From an uncultured Eubacteriales bacterium (GTDB lineage: Bacteria > Bacillota > Clostridia > Peptostreptococcales > Anaerovoracaceae): a stretch of DNA of 64,000 bases. Positions 34,582-43,822 of this stretch are shown piece by piece; within the stretch, counting starts at the first letter, position 1; each line of letters begins with the position of its first letter. The position numbers and the translations under genes are program-made. The stretch covers positions 22,992 to 86,991 of the forward strand of contig CACYPK010000008.1 in assembly GCA_902776285.1 (NCBI GenBank). The letters run 5' to 3'. The notes beneath the pieces were generated by a model. It was not told the origin of the DNA. It searched no databases and worked only from the letters and a program-made list of their open reading frames with translations.

Positions 34582-35943
34582 TTATTCTCTCGCCATGTTG
34601 CCGAACTTGACGTATCTTGGGATCCAGGTCAGGTTAGCGATGCCGACCGGTCCGTTTCTGTGCTTAGCTATGTTGACAGCGCAGGTGAGACCGGTGCTGT
34701 CGTCTATGTTTGCGCGCTCTTCTTCCGAACTGTAATAGTCGTCTCTCTTGAGGAAGATGACCACGTCGGCGTCCTGCTCGATCGCGCCCGAATCTCTGAG
34801 GTCGGACAGCTTAGGCATATGATCGCCTCCGCGCTGCTCCGGTCCTCTGGAAAGCTGCGACAGCAGCACTACGGCGCAGTCGAGTTCCTTGGCCATGATC
34901 TTGATGGATCTGGTGATAGCCGCTATCTCTTTTTCTCTCTGTTCTATCCTGTAACCGCCCATGCTCATCAGCTGCAGGTAGTCGATGACGACCAGATCGA
35001 GGTCGCCTTTTTCCTGCTTGAAGCGGCGGCATTTGTTTTTCATCTCGAGCGGGGTGATGACCGACGATTCGTCGATGACCATGTCGAGCCCGTAAAAGCT
35101 GTCCTGCGCGGCCGAGATGTCTTCCCATTCCTCCATCGTGAGACTTCCCTTGTGGATGTTCTCAAGGGGAACGCTGGATGTCATCGAAAGCAGTCTCTCG
35201 CCAAGCTGCCCGGTGGCCATCTCGAGGCTGAATATCATTACCTTTTTGCCTACCGAGGCCGCGTATTCGGCCGCGTTAAGAGCCCAGGCGGTCTTACCGA
35301 CGCCCGGTCTGGCCGCGAGTATGATAAGGTCGGTCTTCTGGAAACCGCCGAGTATCTTATCGACGTCCCTGAAGCCCGTAGGGATGCCTCTGTCGTCTCC
35401 GCCGTTCTTTTCGCGTTCCTGCAGCTGCCTGATGTTCTCGTAAAGCACGTTATTGACGTCAACGTAATTGTTGCGCTGCGACTTGTGTGCGATCTCGAGT
35501 ATGCGCTGCTCGGCGCTGTCGAGTATGTCCTGCGGAGGCAGCTCGGATGTGTACGCCGCGTCCCTTATGGCCTCAGCCTCGTTTATCAGCTGTCTCATCT
35601 TGGATTTGTCGGAGACGGTCTCCGCGTAGTAGCGGGCATTCGAAGGCACGATGGCCTCATCCATCAGTCTGCTGAGGTATGTGATGCCTCCCACCATGTC
35701 GGCGGTCTTTCTCTGCTTGAGGGCCGAGTACACCGTAGTGATGTCTACTCCGGTACCTTTCTGGTCCATGTCGAACATGGTCCTGAATATCTCCTGATGC
35801 TCCTTAAGGTAGAAGTCCTCTGCCTTGAGGATAGCGCTGACATCAGCCCTGGCATCCTGGTTCTTGAGCATGGACCCAAGCACCGCTTTCTCGGCTTCTA
35901 TGTCTACCGGTGGCAGCAATACGTCTTTTCTTTCTTCGTCCAT
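34582..35943 (-). CDS. dnaB: Replicative DNA helicase DnaB (DnaC in Bacillus)
   Basis: This 453-residue hexameric helicase has an N-domain with LPPVDIEAEKAVLGSMLK, a RecA-fold ATPase with P-loop ARPGVGKTAWALN near residue 212, DLVVIDYLQLM (Walker B) and LSDLRDSGAIEQDADVV. The length is normal, with no intein. The gene begins one base after the stop of rplI, as in many Firmicutes. Confidence 0.97.
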   Translation of the reverse strand: MDEERKDVLLPPVDIEAEKAVLGSMLKNQDARADVSAILKAEDFYLKEHQEIFRTMFDMDQKGTGVDITTVYSALKQRKTADMVGGITYLSRLMDEAIVPSNARYYAETVSDKSKMRQLINEAEAIRDAAYTSELPPQDILDSAEQRILEIAHKSQRNNYVDVNNVLYENIRQLQEREKNGGDDRGIPTGFRDVDKILGGFQKTDLIILAARPGVGKTAWALNAAEYAASVGKKVMIFSLEMATGQLGERLLSMTSSVPLENIHKGSLTMEEWEDISAAQDSFYGLDMVIDESSVITPLEMKNKCRRFKQEKGDLDLVVIDYLQLMSMGGYRIEQREKEIAAITRSIKIMAKELDCAVVLLSQLSRGPEQRGGDHMPKLSDLRDSGAIEQDADVVIFLKRDDYYSSEEERANIDDSTGLTCAVNIAKHRNGPVGIANLTWIPRYVKFGNMARE

Positions 35944-35944
35944 G

Positions 35945-36394
35945 CTATTTATCGCCCTCTATCCTGATAACGACTTTCGCGCTTATGTCCTGGAAAAGCT
36001 TGATTTCTATGGTCTCGACGCCCGTGTCCTTGATAGGCTTGCTGAGCACGATCTTTCTCTTGTCGACTTCCTCTCCGGTCTGCTCCTTTATCGCGTTTGC
36101 GATGTCCATCGAAGTGATGGCGCCGAAGAGCCTGCCGTTCTCGCCGACCTTTGTCTTAACGACTACGATGTTGTCCTCGAGCCTGCGCGCGAATTCTTCA
36201 GCCGCGGCTCTGTCCTGAGCGAGCTTCTCTGCGGCCTTTGCCATTTCTCTCTCAAAAGCCTTCTTGTTGGCCGGTGTCGCCTCTATCGCGAGACCTCCCG
36301 GGATCAGCTTGTTGCGCGCGTAACCGTCGCTGACCTTTACTATCTGGCCTGCCTTGCCTGTTCCCTTAACGTCCTGTTTCAAAATGACTTCCAT
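35945..36394 (-). CDS. rplI: 50S ribosomal protein L9
   Basis: This 149-residue protein of the normal length starts [28 protein letters not shown], with the conserved N-domain [13 protein letters not shown] and a long connecting helix. It is transcribed with the GdpP-like gene upstream and dnaB downstream, the standard arrangement. Confidence 0.97.
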   Translation of the reverse strand: MEVILKQDVKGTGKAGQIVKVSDGYARNKLIPGGLAIEATPANKKAFEREMAKAAEKLAQDRAAAEEFARRLEDNIVVVKTKVGENGRLFGAITSMDIANAIKEQTGEEVDKRKIVLSKPIKDTGVETIEIKLFQDISAKVVIRIEGDK

Positions 36395-36415
36395 ATCTGT
36401 TTCCTCTGTCTTTCA

Positions 36416-38212
36416 CTATCTGATCAGCTCGATCTCCTGCGTTCTGGACATCTTTGTCCTGCGCTCTTCTTCTTCGCGGTCGAAATACTCCTTGACCAGC
36501 TTCCTTATGCGGGCGAGGACCTCTGCCAACGGATCGTCGGTCTGTGCTGCCGCCGATGTGAAGTGTCCTCCGCCTCCGAGTTTCTCCATGAGCGCCTGAA
36601 CGTTGATGTCGCCCAGCGACCTCGCGCTGACTATAGTCTGCCCGAGCTCGTTCCTTCCAAGAACGAAGGCCGCTTTGGTGCCCTTTACGGTCATGAGTTC
36701 GTCAGCGACCTGGGCATTGATTATCTGTGTGTTTGTTGAGATGCCTTCCGTTACCGCGTAGGCGACGCCTTCTTCGGTGTATTCCGCGCCGGCTATCGCG
36801 CCGGACTTGGCCCTGAAGTCGCCTTCGCTTACCTGGAAGAACCTCTTGACTTCCGTGGTGTCGGCGCCTCCGCGCTTCAGCCACGATGCAGCGTCAAAGG
36901 TCCTGACTCCCGTCCTGACCGAGAAGTGGTTGGAGTCCACCATGATGCCCGCGAGCATCACCTCGGCCTCGAGCTTGTTGATGAACCTCTTCTGCGAGAA
37001 GTGCTGCATGAGTTCTGCCAGCAGCTCGCTCGCCGATGACGCGTAGCTTTCTATGTACGCGACTGCCGAGTTCTGGTATGAATCCTCGGTCAGTCTGTGA
37101 TGGTCGATAATGATCCTTGTCTTGCAGACCTCCGCGAGTTCCGGACACTCGACCAGCATCGGCCGGTTGGTGTCAACGATTATCAGCAGCGATCTGTCAG
37201 TCACGGCCTTGAGCGCCCTTTCGGCCTTGACGATGTTGTAGTCCTCGGTATCTCTCGCCAGGTCAAAGACTTCGTCGAGCGCCTCGTTGTGCTTGTCCAT
37301 GACTATGTATGAGTCTTTTCCGAGGAAATTGCATATCGCGCTTGCGGCTATGGCGGCGCCGAACGCGTCCATGTCAGGCCACCTGTGGCCCATTATGAAG
37401 ACCTTGTCGGCGTCATTCAGGAGGGCCTTTATTGCGTGAGCTATGACCCTCGGCTTGCTGCGGTTGTTCTTCTCGAACGACTGAAGCGTTCCGCCGTAAT
37501 ACCTGGTGCCGTCATCTGTCTTGACTACCGCCTGATCGCCTCCGCGTCCCAGAGCCAGTTCCAGCGCGGCCTCGGCGAGCTCCGTCGACTCTATGAGCGA
37601 CAGGTCTGAGATGCCGACGCCTATGCTTATGGAGGCCGGGAAATCGATCTGCGAATCGATGTTCCGGACCTCATCAAGCACGCTGAAGTTGCCTTCTATC
37701 ATGCTTTCGAGGCGTCCGCGGCTGGTATACATGACGTATCTGTCGTCGCCGGTGCTGATGACAGGCGATTCGAACGAATCTCCCCATTTACGTACAAGCA
37801 GGTCGATCTGTGCCGGGATGACTCTTCTGTAGTCCTCCGGCGCGCTCGCGATCAGCTCGTCGTAGTTGTCGATGTTGATGTACGCGATGGCGGCCCTGTC
37901 GCTCTCGAGCTTGGTCCTGAACGATTCTCTCGCGGTCGCTTCGTCAAAGAACACCACGATGTCCTCGTCGTCCTTCGCTCCTTCGTTTATCCAGAGCTTG
38001 AACATCTTGCCGTTGCGATCAACGATTATTTCAGACGTGTTGGCGGACATGAGCTGCTCTCTCTTTACGCCTGTGAGCGTGAAGAAATTGGATCCTGCTA
38101 TGTCCTCATAGACGAACACGTTCTTTATGAGCGGGTTGGCTCCGGTTATGAATCCGCGCGGATCTACCGTACATGCCGGTATCGGAAGAGCATTGATATA
38201 TTGATTGTCCAT
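36416..38212 (-). CDS. GdpP-like cyclic-di-AMP phosphodiesterase lacking membrane helices
   Basis: This 598-residue protein has a PAS-like N-terminal part (residues 1-100), a degenerate GGDEF domain (about 100-255), and a DHH/DHHA1 phosphodiesterase (about 265-598) with GHRWPDMDAFGAAI, IIVDTNRP, IIIDHHRL and the terminal GGGGHFTSAA. GdpP hydrolyses c-di-AMP. Canonical GdpP has two N-terminal membrane helices; here the protein starts directly in the PAS-like part (MDNQYINALPIPACTVD) after a good GAGGAG site, so it is predicted soluble. The position just before rplI-dnaB is the standard place. Confidence 0.88.
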   Translation of the reverse strand: MDNQYINALPIPACTVDPRGFITGANPLIKNVFVYEDIAGSNFFTLTGVKREQLMSANTSEIIVDRNGKMFKLWINEGAKDDEDIVVFFDEATARESFRTKLESDRAAIAYINIDNYDELIASAPEDYRRVIPAQIDLLVRKWGDSFESPVISTGDDRYVMYTSRGRLESMIEGNFSVLDEVRNIDSQIDFPASISIGVGISDLSLIESTELAEAALELALGRGGDQAVVKTDDGTRYYGGTLQSFEKNNRSKPRVIAHAIKALLNDADKVFIMGHRWPDMDAFGAAIAASAICNFLGKDSYIVMDKHNEALDEVFDLARDTEDYNIVKAERALKAVTDRSLLIIVDTNRPMLVECPELAEVCKTRIIIDHHRLTEDSYQNSAVAYIESYASSASELLAELMQHFSQKRFINKLEAEVMLAGIMVDSNHFSVRTGVRTFDAASWLKRGGADTTEVKRFFQVSEGDFRAKSGAIAGAEYTEEGVAYAVTEGISTNTQIINAQVADELMTVKGTKAAFVLGRNELGQTIVSARSLGDINVQALMEKLGGGGHFTSAAAQTDDPLAEVLARIRKLVKEYFDREEEERRTKMSRTQEIELIR

Positions 38213-38243
38213 GACATCTCCTCTTTTCCTGAAGGCTTCCCTT

Positions 38244-39200
38244 TTACTTGAAAGCGTCTCTCAAAGCGTCGATAAGTCTGTTGAGTTCCTCGAGACTGTA
38301 GTATTCCATCTCGATCTTACCCTTGTTTCCGTCGCCGGCGATATGCACCCTGGTGCCCGTCAGCGTCATTAGTTCTCTTTCTACGGCTTCGATCTCCGCA
38401 GACCTTGCCTTGTCTGCCTTAGGGATCTTTTTCTTGCGCTTCTTGCGCTCAGGTCTGAGCTCATCCTTGATCTTCTCGGCCAGCCTCTCGGTAGCTCTTA
38501 CGGACAGGTCGTTTCTGATGATCTTGTCCGCGATTTCCTTCTGCTTGACTTTGTCAGGGATGTTTATTATGGTCCTTCCGTGTGCCGCGGACATTTGTCC
38601 GCTTGACACGTACTGCTGTATCTCTTCAGGGAGCTTCAGCAGCCGGATGCTGTTCGTGATGTACGTGCGGCTCCTGCCGAGCGAGGCGGATACCTGTTCC
38701 TGCGTGAAACCGTATTTCTCGGTCATCGACTTGAGCCCGCGGGCTTCTTCGATAGGATTGAGATCCTCGCGCTGCATATTCTCTATGATGGCGACGATCG
38801 CGTTCTGCCTGTCGTCGAAGTTCCTCAGGATGCACGGGACATTTTTCAGACCCGCCTGTCTTGACGCGCGCCACCTTCTTTCACCGGCGACAAGTTCATA
38901 GCCGTTGGCGCTCTCTCTTACGATTAGCGGCTGAATAACGCCGTTCGTCCTGATGGAGCTTGCCAGTTCGGCGAGTTTCTCCTCGTCAAAGTGCATACGC
39001 GGCTGCGCGCTGTTTGGCCTGATGTCGTTTATGTCGATGTAAAGGATCCTGTCTTCTGCTCCGGCGGCATCCGCTTCGGGAGCGGATACGTTTTTCTCAG
39101 GAGCAGCAGTCAAAGCGGGATCTTTTACTTCTTCGATAATAGGGGCAGCGTCAGCAAAGAGCGCGTCCAGACCTCTTCCCAACCCTTTATTCTTAGCCAT
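38244..39200 (-). CDS. parB: Chromosome partitioning protein ParB (Spo0J)
   Basis: This 318-residue ParB/Spo0J protein binds parS and spreads with CTP. MAKNKGLGRGLDALF is the classic start. ENGYELVAGERRWRAS and RASRQAGLKNVPCILR form the ParB CTPase domain, followed by the HTH and a C-terminal dimerisation part. The start overlaps the stop of parA in ATGGCTAA. The longer frame to 39329 lies in parA and is not used. Two parS sites are upstream of parA. Confidence 0.95.
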   Translation of the reverse strand: MAKNKGLGRGLDALFADAAPIIEEVKDPALTAAPEKNVSAPEADAAGAEDRILYIDINDIRPNSAQPRMHFDEEKLAELASSIRTNGVIQPLIVRESANGYELVAGERRWRASRQAGLKNVPCILRNFDDRQNAIVAIIENMQREDLNPIEEARGLKSMTEKYGFTQEQVSASLGRSRTYITNSIRLLKLPEEIQQYVSSGQMSAAHGRTIINIPDKVKQKEIADKIIRNDLSVRATERLAEKIKDELRPERKKRKKKIPKADKARSAEIEAVERELMTLTGTRVHIAGDGNKGKIEMEYYSLEELNRLIDALRDAFK

Positions 39201-39987
39201 TTTTCTTCGCTCTCTTTCTTGCTCTCTCTCTGGCCAGGAATTCCTTGGTGAACTCCTGATATGCCCTTGCTCCCTGCGCCTTAGGGTCGTAATCCTGGAT
39301 TGCCTTGCCGTAGCTCGGAGCCTCGGCAAGCCTTACGTTGCGTGGAATGATCGTGTCGTACATGGCCGGACCGAAGAAGTTCCTCACGTCCTGCACCACG
39401 GCATGCGAAAGGTTCGTTCTTCCGTCAAACATGCTAAGTATGACACCGTCTATGTAGAGGCCCGGGTTCAGTCTTTCCTTGACCTTCTCGATGGTGCTTA
39501 TAAGCTGGCTCACGCCCTCGAGCGCGTAAAACTCGCACTGGATAGGGATCAGCACGCTGTTCACGGCTGTGAGCGAGTTGATCGTGAGTATTCCCAGCGA
39601 AGGAGGGCAGTCTACCAGTATGAAGTCGTATTCGTTCCTGACCGAATCAATGACTCTCTTGAGTCTGCCTTCGCGGCCTTCGAGCTGCGCCAGTTCCACC
39701 TCAGCGCCGGCTAGGTCAACACTTGCCGGTATGAGGAATAAGTTCTCAGTATAAGTCGGCAGAACGGCTTTATGCACATCGAAATCGGTATCGATAAGCG
39801 CGTCATAAAGCGTTGTCTTGAGTGTTCTCTTGCGGATGCCGATGCCGCTTGTCGTGTTTCCCTGCGGATCGATGTCGACCATAAGGACCCTCTTCCCCCT
39901 GCGCGCCAGACATGCCGCGAGGTTGATGTTGGTGGTCGTCTTACCGACTCCGCCTTTCTGATTGAAAATAGCAATTGCCTTGCCCAT
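39193..39987 (-). CDS. parA: Chromosome partitioning ATPase ParA (Soj)
   Basis: This 264-residue Walker-type ATPase has FNQKGGVGKTTTNINL (P-loop, residues 8-23), VDIDPQGNTTSGIG and LVDCPPSLGILT. The sequence is typical of Soj, with no N-terminal HTH. It is coupled to parB by an 8-bp overlap. The 407-bp upstream gap contains the parS sites and the rsmG terminator. Confidence 0.97.
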   Translation of the reverse strand: MGKAIAIFNQKGGVGKTTTNINLAACLARRGKRVLMVDIDPQGNTTSGIGIRKRTLKTTLYDALIDTDFDVHKAVLPTYTENLFLIPASVDLAGAEVELAQLEGREGRLKRVIDSVRNEYDFILVDCPPSLGILTINSLTAVNSVLIPIQCEFYALEGVSQLISTIEKVKERLNPGLYIDGVILSMFDGRTNLSHAVVQDVRNFFGPAMYDTIIPRNVRLAEAPSYGKAIQDYDPKAQGARAYQEFTKEFLARERARKRAKKNG

Positions 39988-40295
39988 TTATTACCTCCTG
40001 CGGGACATAGTTCCCGATTAAACACTTCCGTGTATTATACTTCAAGTGAAAGGAGATTATCTACTTTATATGGTGCTGTTTTTGTGAAGATTTTGGGGTT
40101 TTAGTGGCCTTTAATAAATGCAATATGCAAATTGTGTCTTGAATACAGGACGACCACAATATGTAGTAATAGCGGAGACATTAAGAATCTTGTCCGGCAG
40201 CTTCCGGATGTATCGATTCATCTTCATCTGGCCATTGACGCCGCAGACATGATCCTCTTGCGCATCCCGGCGAAGATCCCTGTCACTGTTCAGGA

Positions 40296-40311
40296 TGTTT
40301 CACGTGGAACA
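40296..40311 (+). promoter_or_regulatory. parS site 1
   Basis: TGTTTCACGTGGAACA matches the Firmicute parS consensus TGTTTCACGTGAAACA with one difference. It lies upstream of parA and is bound by ParB. Confidence 0.93.
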
Positions 40312-40319
40312 TTATTCCC

Positions 40320-40356
40320 GAAAAACAAAAACCAGCCCCGCATCATCGGGCTGCGT
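40320..40356 (-). terminator. rsmG terminator between the two parS sites
   Basis: In minus-strand form, CAGCCC and GGGCTG arms around GATGATGCG are followed by GTTTTTGTTTTT. It separates rsmG from the parAB operon. Confidence 0.75.
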
Positions 40357-40376
40357 CATCGGGAGTGTCGTGTCAG

Positions 40377-40392
40377 TGTTTCACGTGAAACT
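40377..40392 (+). promoter_or_regulatory. parS site 2
   Basis: TGTTTCACGTGAAACT is 15 of 16 bases identical to the parS consensus, 81 bp from site 1 and just beyond the rsmG stop. Together they form the centromere-like ParB nucleation point. Confidence 0.94.
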
Positions 40393-40394
40393 TT

Positions 40395-41054
40395 TTATCT
40401 GGAAATGATAATGAGGACGTGGCCGGATATCTCCTCCGGCTCGCCTGGATAGGACTCTACGCGGACGTTCCTGCCGCCTAGCTTTTTGATCGTTTTGCCC
40501 GCTCTTTCAAGCTCTTCCGCGTAGTTTTCGCCTTTATAGGATATAAATTTGCCGCCTTTCTTTACAAAAGGCAGGCACCATTTTGAAAGGGTATCAAGAT
40601 CCGCCACGGCTCTGGAAACGCAGAGATCAAACGCTCCGCTGTATTCCGGCTTTCTGCTGATCTCTTCTGCCCTGGCATGAACGGTCCTGAGATTTGTAAC
40701 GCCAAGAGCCTCCGCAAACTCATCTATGACTCTGAGGCGTTTCAGGGTGGAGTCGAGAAGGGTGAATTCCTTTTCAGGACTGACTATGGCGAGCAGCGCG
40801 CCCGGGAATCCCGCGCCCGTGCCGACATCCAGCACCTTCCTTGCTTCCCTGTATTCCGGAAGATCGACAACGGAAAGGGAGTCCAGCACGTGCTTGACTA
40901 TCGCTTCATCTCTGTCTCTGACGGCCGTAAGATTGATATGCTGATTCCTTTCCAGCACAAGATCAAGGTAGGAGAGAAGCTTTGAAGCGGTCTCTTTTCC
41001 GTACTTTTTCTGAAGGTCTTCTATTATCTTTTCTGTATTGTATTGATTGTCCAT
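40395..41054 (-). CDS. rsmG: 16S rRNA (guanine527-N7)-methyltransferase RsmG
   Basis: This 219-residue SAM-dependent methyltransferase (GidB) has LERNQHINLTAVRD, VLDVGTGAGFPG and a SRAVADL motif. The start is the ATG at 41054 (MDNQYNTEK). An upstream TTG at 41102 lies within mnmG and is less likely. It follows mnmG by 19 bp, the conserved mnmG-rsmG pair. Confidence 0.94.
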   Translation of the reverse strand: MDNQYNTEKIIEDLQKKYGKETASKLLSYLDLVLERNQHINLTAVRDRDEAIVKHVLDSLSVVDLPEYREARKVLDVGTGAGFPGALLAIVSPEKEFTLLDSTLKRLRVIDEFAEALGVTNLRTVHARAEEISRKPEYSGAFDLCVSRAVADLDTLSKWCLPFVKKGGKFISYKGENYAEELERAGKTIKKLGGRNVRVESYPGEPEEISGHVLIIISR

Positions 41055-41073
41055 ATCGTTGAAAAATGAACTC

Positions 41074-43005
41074 TTAGCGTCTTGAACGCATCTCTTTTTC
41101 AAGGTATACCAGAAGTACGTTTATGTCTGCCGGAGACACTCCGGATATGCGGCTGGCCTGACCTACGGTCATAGGTCTGATCTGAGTAAGCTTCTGCCTG
41201 GCCTCCAGCCTCAGGCCTCCTATCGAATTATAGTCGAGGGTCTCGCTGAGCTTCTTGTCCTCAAGATTCCTCATCTTCTCTACTTCATTGACCTGCTTCC
41301 GGATGTATCCGTCATACTTGAGCATGACCTCGACTTCTGTCTTTTCGTTCTCAGTAAGCTCCGGTCTGGTTTCGTCATCGATCTCCGCAAGGTCTTCATA
41401 AGTTATCGCCGGCCTCTTCAAAATATCCGCAAACGTCTGATTTGCAGTATCTTCAAGTACCTCCGCCGTCTCATGCTTTTGCAGAAAATCTCTGAAACTG
41501 CAGATGTCGGTCTTCTTGCTTTTGAGTCTCTCGACCTCAGCATCGACGTGTTCCTTCTTCTGCAGATATCTCTGATATCTCTCCTCGGTGACCGTCCCGT
41601 ATTCATAGCCGATCTCAGTCAGCCTTCTATCTGCATTGTCCTGCCTCAGAAGAAGCCTGTATTCGGCTCTGGAAGTCATTATCCTGTAAGGCTCATTGGT
41701 ACCCTTGGTGACCAGATCATCGATGAGCACTCCTATGTACGCCTGGTCGCGCCTGAGTACCAGAGGCTCTTTGCCCCTGAGCTTAGCCACGGTGTTGATG
41801 CCCGCTATGAGTCCCTGAGCCGCAGCCTCCTCGTACCCCGAGCTTCCGTTGAACTGTCCGGCACAGAACAGGCCGTCAAGGACCTTGCTTTCAAGGCTCG
41901 GTTTGAGCGAAAGCGGGTCGGCGCAGTCGTATTCGATCGCGTATGCGGGGCTTAGAATTTCAGCGTTTTCAAGTCCCGGAATGGTCGCGTAGAAAGCATG
42001 CTGCACGTCTTCCGGAAGGCTCGAACTCATGCCTTGTATATACATAAGATCCGTGTCCGTGCCCTCCGGCTCGACGAACAGCTGGTGTCTCTTTCTGTCT
42101 TTGAAACGCGATACTTTGTCCTCAATTGACGGACAGTACCTTGGTCCGACTCCGACTATGTTTCCGGAGTACATTGCGGACTTTTCTATATTATCAAGAA
42201 TGATCTTATGTGTTGTCTCGTTTGTATATGAAAGCCAACAGCTTATCTGATCGATATCGAAGGTCTTATCCTCGTTCATAAAGCTGAACGGTACTATCTT
42301 CTCATCTCCAAGCTGCTCTGTCATCGCTTCGTAATTAAGCGTGTCCTTGTGCATACGCGCGGGAGTCCCTGTCTTGAAGCGGCGGATAGGGAATCCGAGT
42401 TCCTTTAGATTCTCACCAAGCTTCGTCGCCGGCCTGAGCCCGGCCGGACCGGATACCTTGACGTAGTCCCCAATGAATATCTTGCCGGCAAGGAATGTGC
42501 CGGTGCATATAATAGCGGCATCGCATGTATACTCAGCGCCTGTCGAAGTTCTGACGCCTTTGATCTTGCGGGCTTTAGCGGCATCGTTCTTTGTATTTTT
42601 GTCAAAGTTATCTACAAGCAGCCCAGTCACTTCATCCTCGATAAGTGTCAGGTTTTCCTGCGACTTGATGGTCCGCAGCATCTCCTGATGATACTTCTCC
42701 TTGTCCGCCTGCGCCCTCAGTGAATGCACCGCCGGGCCCTTTGATGTATTGAGCATCTTGGACTGGATGAATGTCTTGTCGATGTTGATACCCATCTCTC
42801 CGCCCAATGCGTCGACTTCGCGCACAAGGTGTCCCTTGCCGGTCCCTCCGATGGAAGGATTGCATGGCATCATGGCGACTGAGTCGATATCCGTACAGAA
42901 CATGGCAGTCTTCATGCCGAGACGCGCGCAAACAAGACCGGCTTCGCATCCAGCGTGGCCGGCTCCTATAACAATGATTTCATACTTGCTGCTGTTCTTT
43001 TCCAT
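41074..43005 (-). CDS. mnmG: tRNA uridine-5-carboxymethylaminomethyl synthesis enzyme MnmG (GidA)
   Basis: This 643-residue FAD protein modifies the wobble uridine of tRNA with Mnm[20 protein letters not shown] (residues 10-28) is the FAD loop, with [17 protein letters not shown] and [21 protein letters not shown] further in. The length and end ([19 protein letters not shown]) are normal. In most Firmicutes it directly follows mnmE. Here the two are separated by an opposite-strand toxin-antitoxin pair. Confidence 0.97.
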   Translation of the reverse strand: MEKNSSKYEIIVIGAGHAGCEAGLVCARLGMKTAMFCTDIDSVAMMPCNPSIGGTGKGHLVREVDALGGEMGINIDKTFIQSKMLNTSKGPAVHSLRAQADKEKYHQEMLRTIKSQENLTLIEDEVTGLLVDNFDKNTKNDAAKARKIKGVRTSTGAEYTCDAAIICTGTFLAGKIFIGDYVKVSGPAGLRPATKLGENLKELGFPIRRFKTGTPARMHKDTLNYEAMTEQLGDEKIVPFSFMNEDKTFDIDQISCWLSYTNETTHKIILDNIEKSAMYSGNIVGVGPRYCPSIEDKVSRFKDRKRHQLFVEPEGTDTDLMYIQGMSSSLPEDVQHAFYATIPGLENAEILSPAYAIEYDCADPLSLKPSLESKVLDGLFCAGQFNGSSGYEEAAAQGLIAGINTVAKLRGKEPLVLRRDQAYIGVLIDDLVTKGTNEPYRIMTSRAEYRLLLRQDNADRRLTEIGYEYGTVTEERYQRYLQKKEHVDAEVERLKSKKTDICSFRDFLQKHETAEVLEDTANQTFADILKRPAITYEDLAEIDDETRPELTENEKTEVEVMLKYDGYIRKQVNEVEKMRNLEDKKLSETLDYNSIGGLRLEARQKLTQIRPMTVGQASRISGVSPADINVLLVYLEKEMRSRR

Positions 43006-43034
43006 TACGGCAGTATTCTAACACATTTGCGCGC

Positions 43035-43086
43035 TTGACAGAAATACTGTTTGGGATATAATGTATATACATTAGGTATATACATT
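43035..43086 (+). promoter_or_regulatory. Toxin-antitoxin promoter with overlapping palindromic operator
   Basis: TTGACA (43035-43040) and TATAAT (43057-43062) are 16 bp apart. A perfect 14-bp palindrome AATGTATATACATT spans 43060-43073, and GTATATACATT recurs at 43063-43073 and 43076-43086. The antitoxin should bind these sites and repress its own promoter. Confidence 0.8.
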
Positions 43087-43103
43087 GATCGCGAGGTTTT
43101 CCA

Positions 43104-43379
43104 ATGATTACAAATGTAAGAGCGTGGGGCAATAGTCAGGGCATATATATCCCAAAGAAGATGCTTCTTGAGGCATCTATATCCGTCAACGATTCTGTTG
43201 AACTCAGCGTTGTTGACGGTGCGATCATGATACGTAAAAACAACGCAGATGACGTAAAGACAATCGCTTTGTCGTCATTGCGTGAGATACGCAACGCGCA
43301 CAGAAACAAGGCGGATAGCATAAGCAGTGACTACAGAACAGAGCGAAATGAGCATATCGATGAAAGATACGGCAGATAA
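43104..43379 (+). CDS. AbrB/MazE-type antitoxin
   Basis: This 91-residue protein begins MITNVRAWGNSQGIYIPKKML, the SpoVT/AbrB swapped-hairpin DNA-binding fold of MazE-like antitoxins. The C-terminal 45 residues are charged and should wrap the toxin. It overlaps the PIN gene downstream and is preceded by a strong promoter with palindromic operator. It is the first gene of a module inserted between mnmG and mnmE on the opposite strand. Confidence 0.85.
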   Translation: MITNVRAWGNSQGIYIPKKMLLEASISVNDSVELSVVDGAIMIRKNNADDVKTIALSSLREIRNAHRNKADSISSDYRTERNEHIDERYGR

Positions 43380-43800
43380 CAGACCACGAGTATTCTTTGA
43401 TACAAATATCCTGTTAGACTATGTCCTGTTCAGAAACGATGAGTCTCTCGCTGCAGAATACATATTTGACGCTTCGTTAGACTGCAAGCTGGATCTTTTC
43501 ATAGCGGCACATTCTCTGACAAACATTTTCTATGCCTTGAGGAAGGAGTTTCCTGTTGCGGAACAAAGGCAGGTGGTTCGGCTTCTTTGTTCATTGTGTA
43601 ATGTCCAGCCTATATCGGCGGACAACATAGAAAAAGCAATCGATTCCGGATACACATCCGATCTTGAAGATGCCCTTCAGATACAGTGTGCCATCGAAAG
43701 CGATTGCGATTATTTCATTACACGGGATCATGAGCTCTTTGAGAAGTGTCCGGTAAGAACACTCCTGCCCCACGAACTGGTCCGCGAACTATCCTTATAA
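43348..43800 (+). CDS. PIN-domain toxin (VapC-like ribonuclease)
   Basis: This PIN-domain protein of about 150 residues has acidic active-site residues in VFFDTNILLDYV, SLTNIFYALR, TSDLEDALQIQCA and YFITRDHELF, as expected for an RNA-cutting type II toxin. The exact start is uncertain: ATG at 43348 or 43360, both overlapping the antitoxin gene and without a strong site, consistent with translational coupling. The pairing of an AbrB antitoxin with a PIN toxin is known. Confidence 0.85.
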   Translation: MSISMKDTADNRPRVFFDTNILLDYVLFRNDESLAAEYIFDASLDCKLDLFIAAHSLTNIFYALRKEFPVAEQRQVVRLLCSLCNVQPISADNIEKAIDSGYTSDLEDALQIQCAIESDCDYFITRDHELFEKCPVRTLLPHELVRELSL

Positions 43801-43822
43801 AGCTGCATGCAGCTCATTTTTA
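43801..43822 (+). terminator. Terminator of toxin-antitoxin module
   Basis: The perfect palindrome AGCTGCATGCAGCT is followed by CATTTTTATTT. It lies immediately after the toxin stop and at the mnmE stop. Confidence 0.65.

Noticed and set aside
34660..35967. Plus-strand open frame of about 435 codons
   Set aside because: Antisense to dnaB, whose identity is certain.
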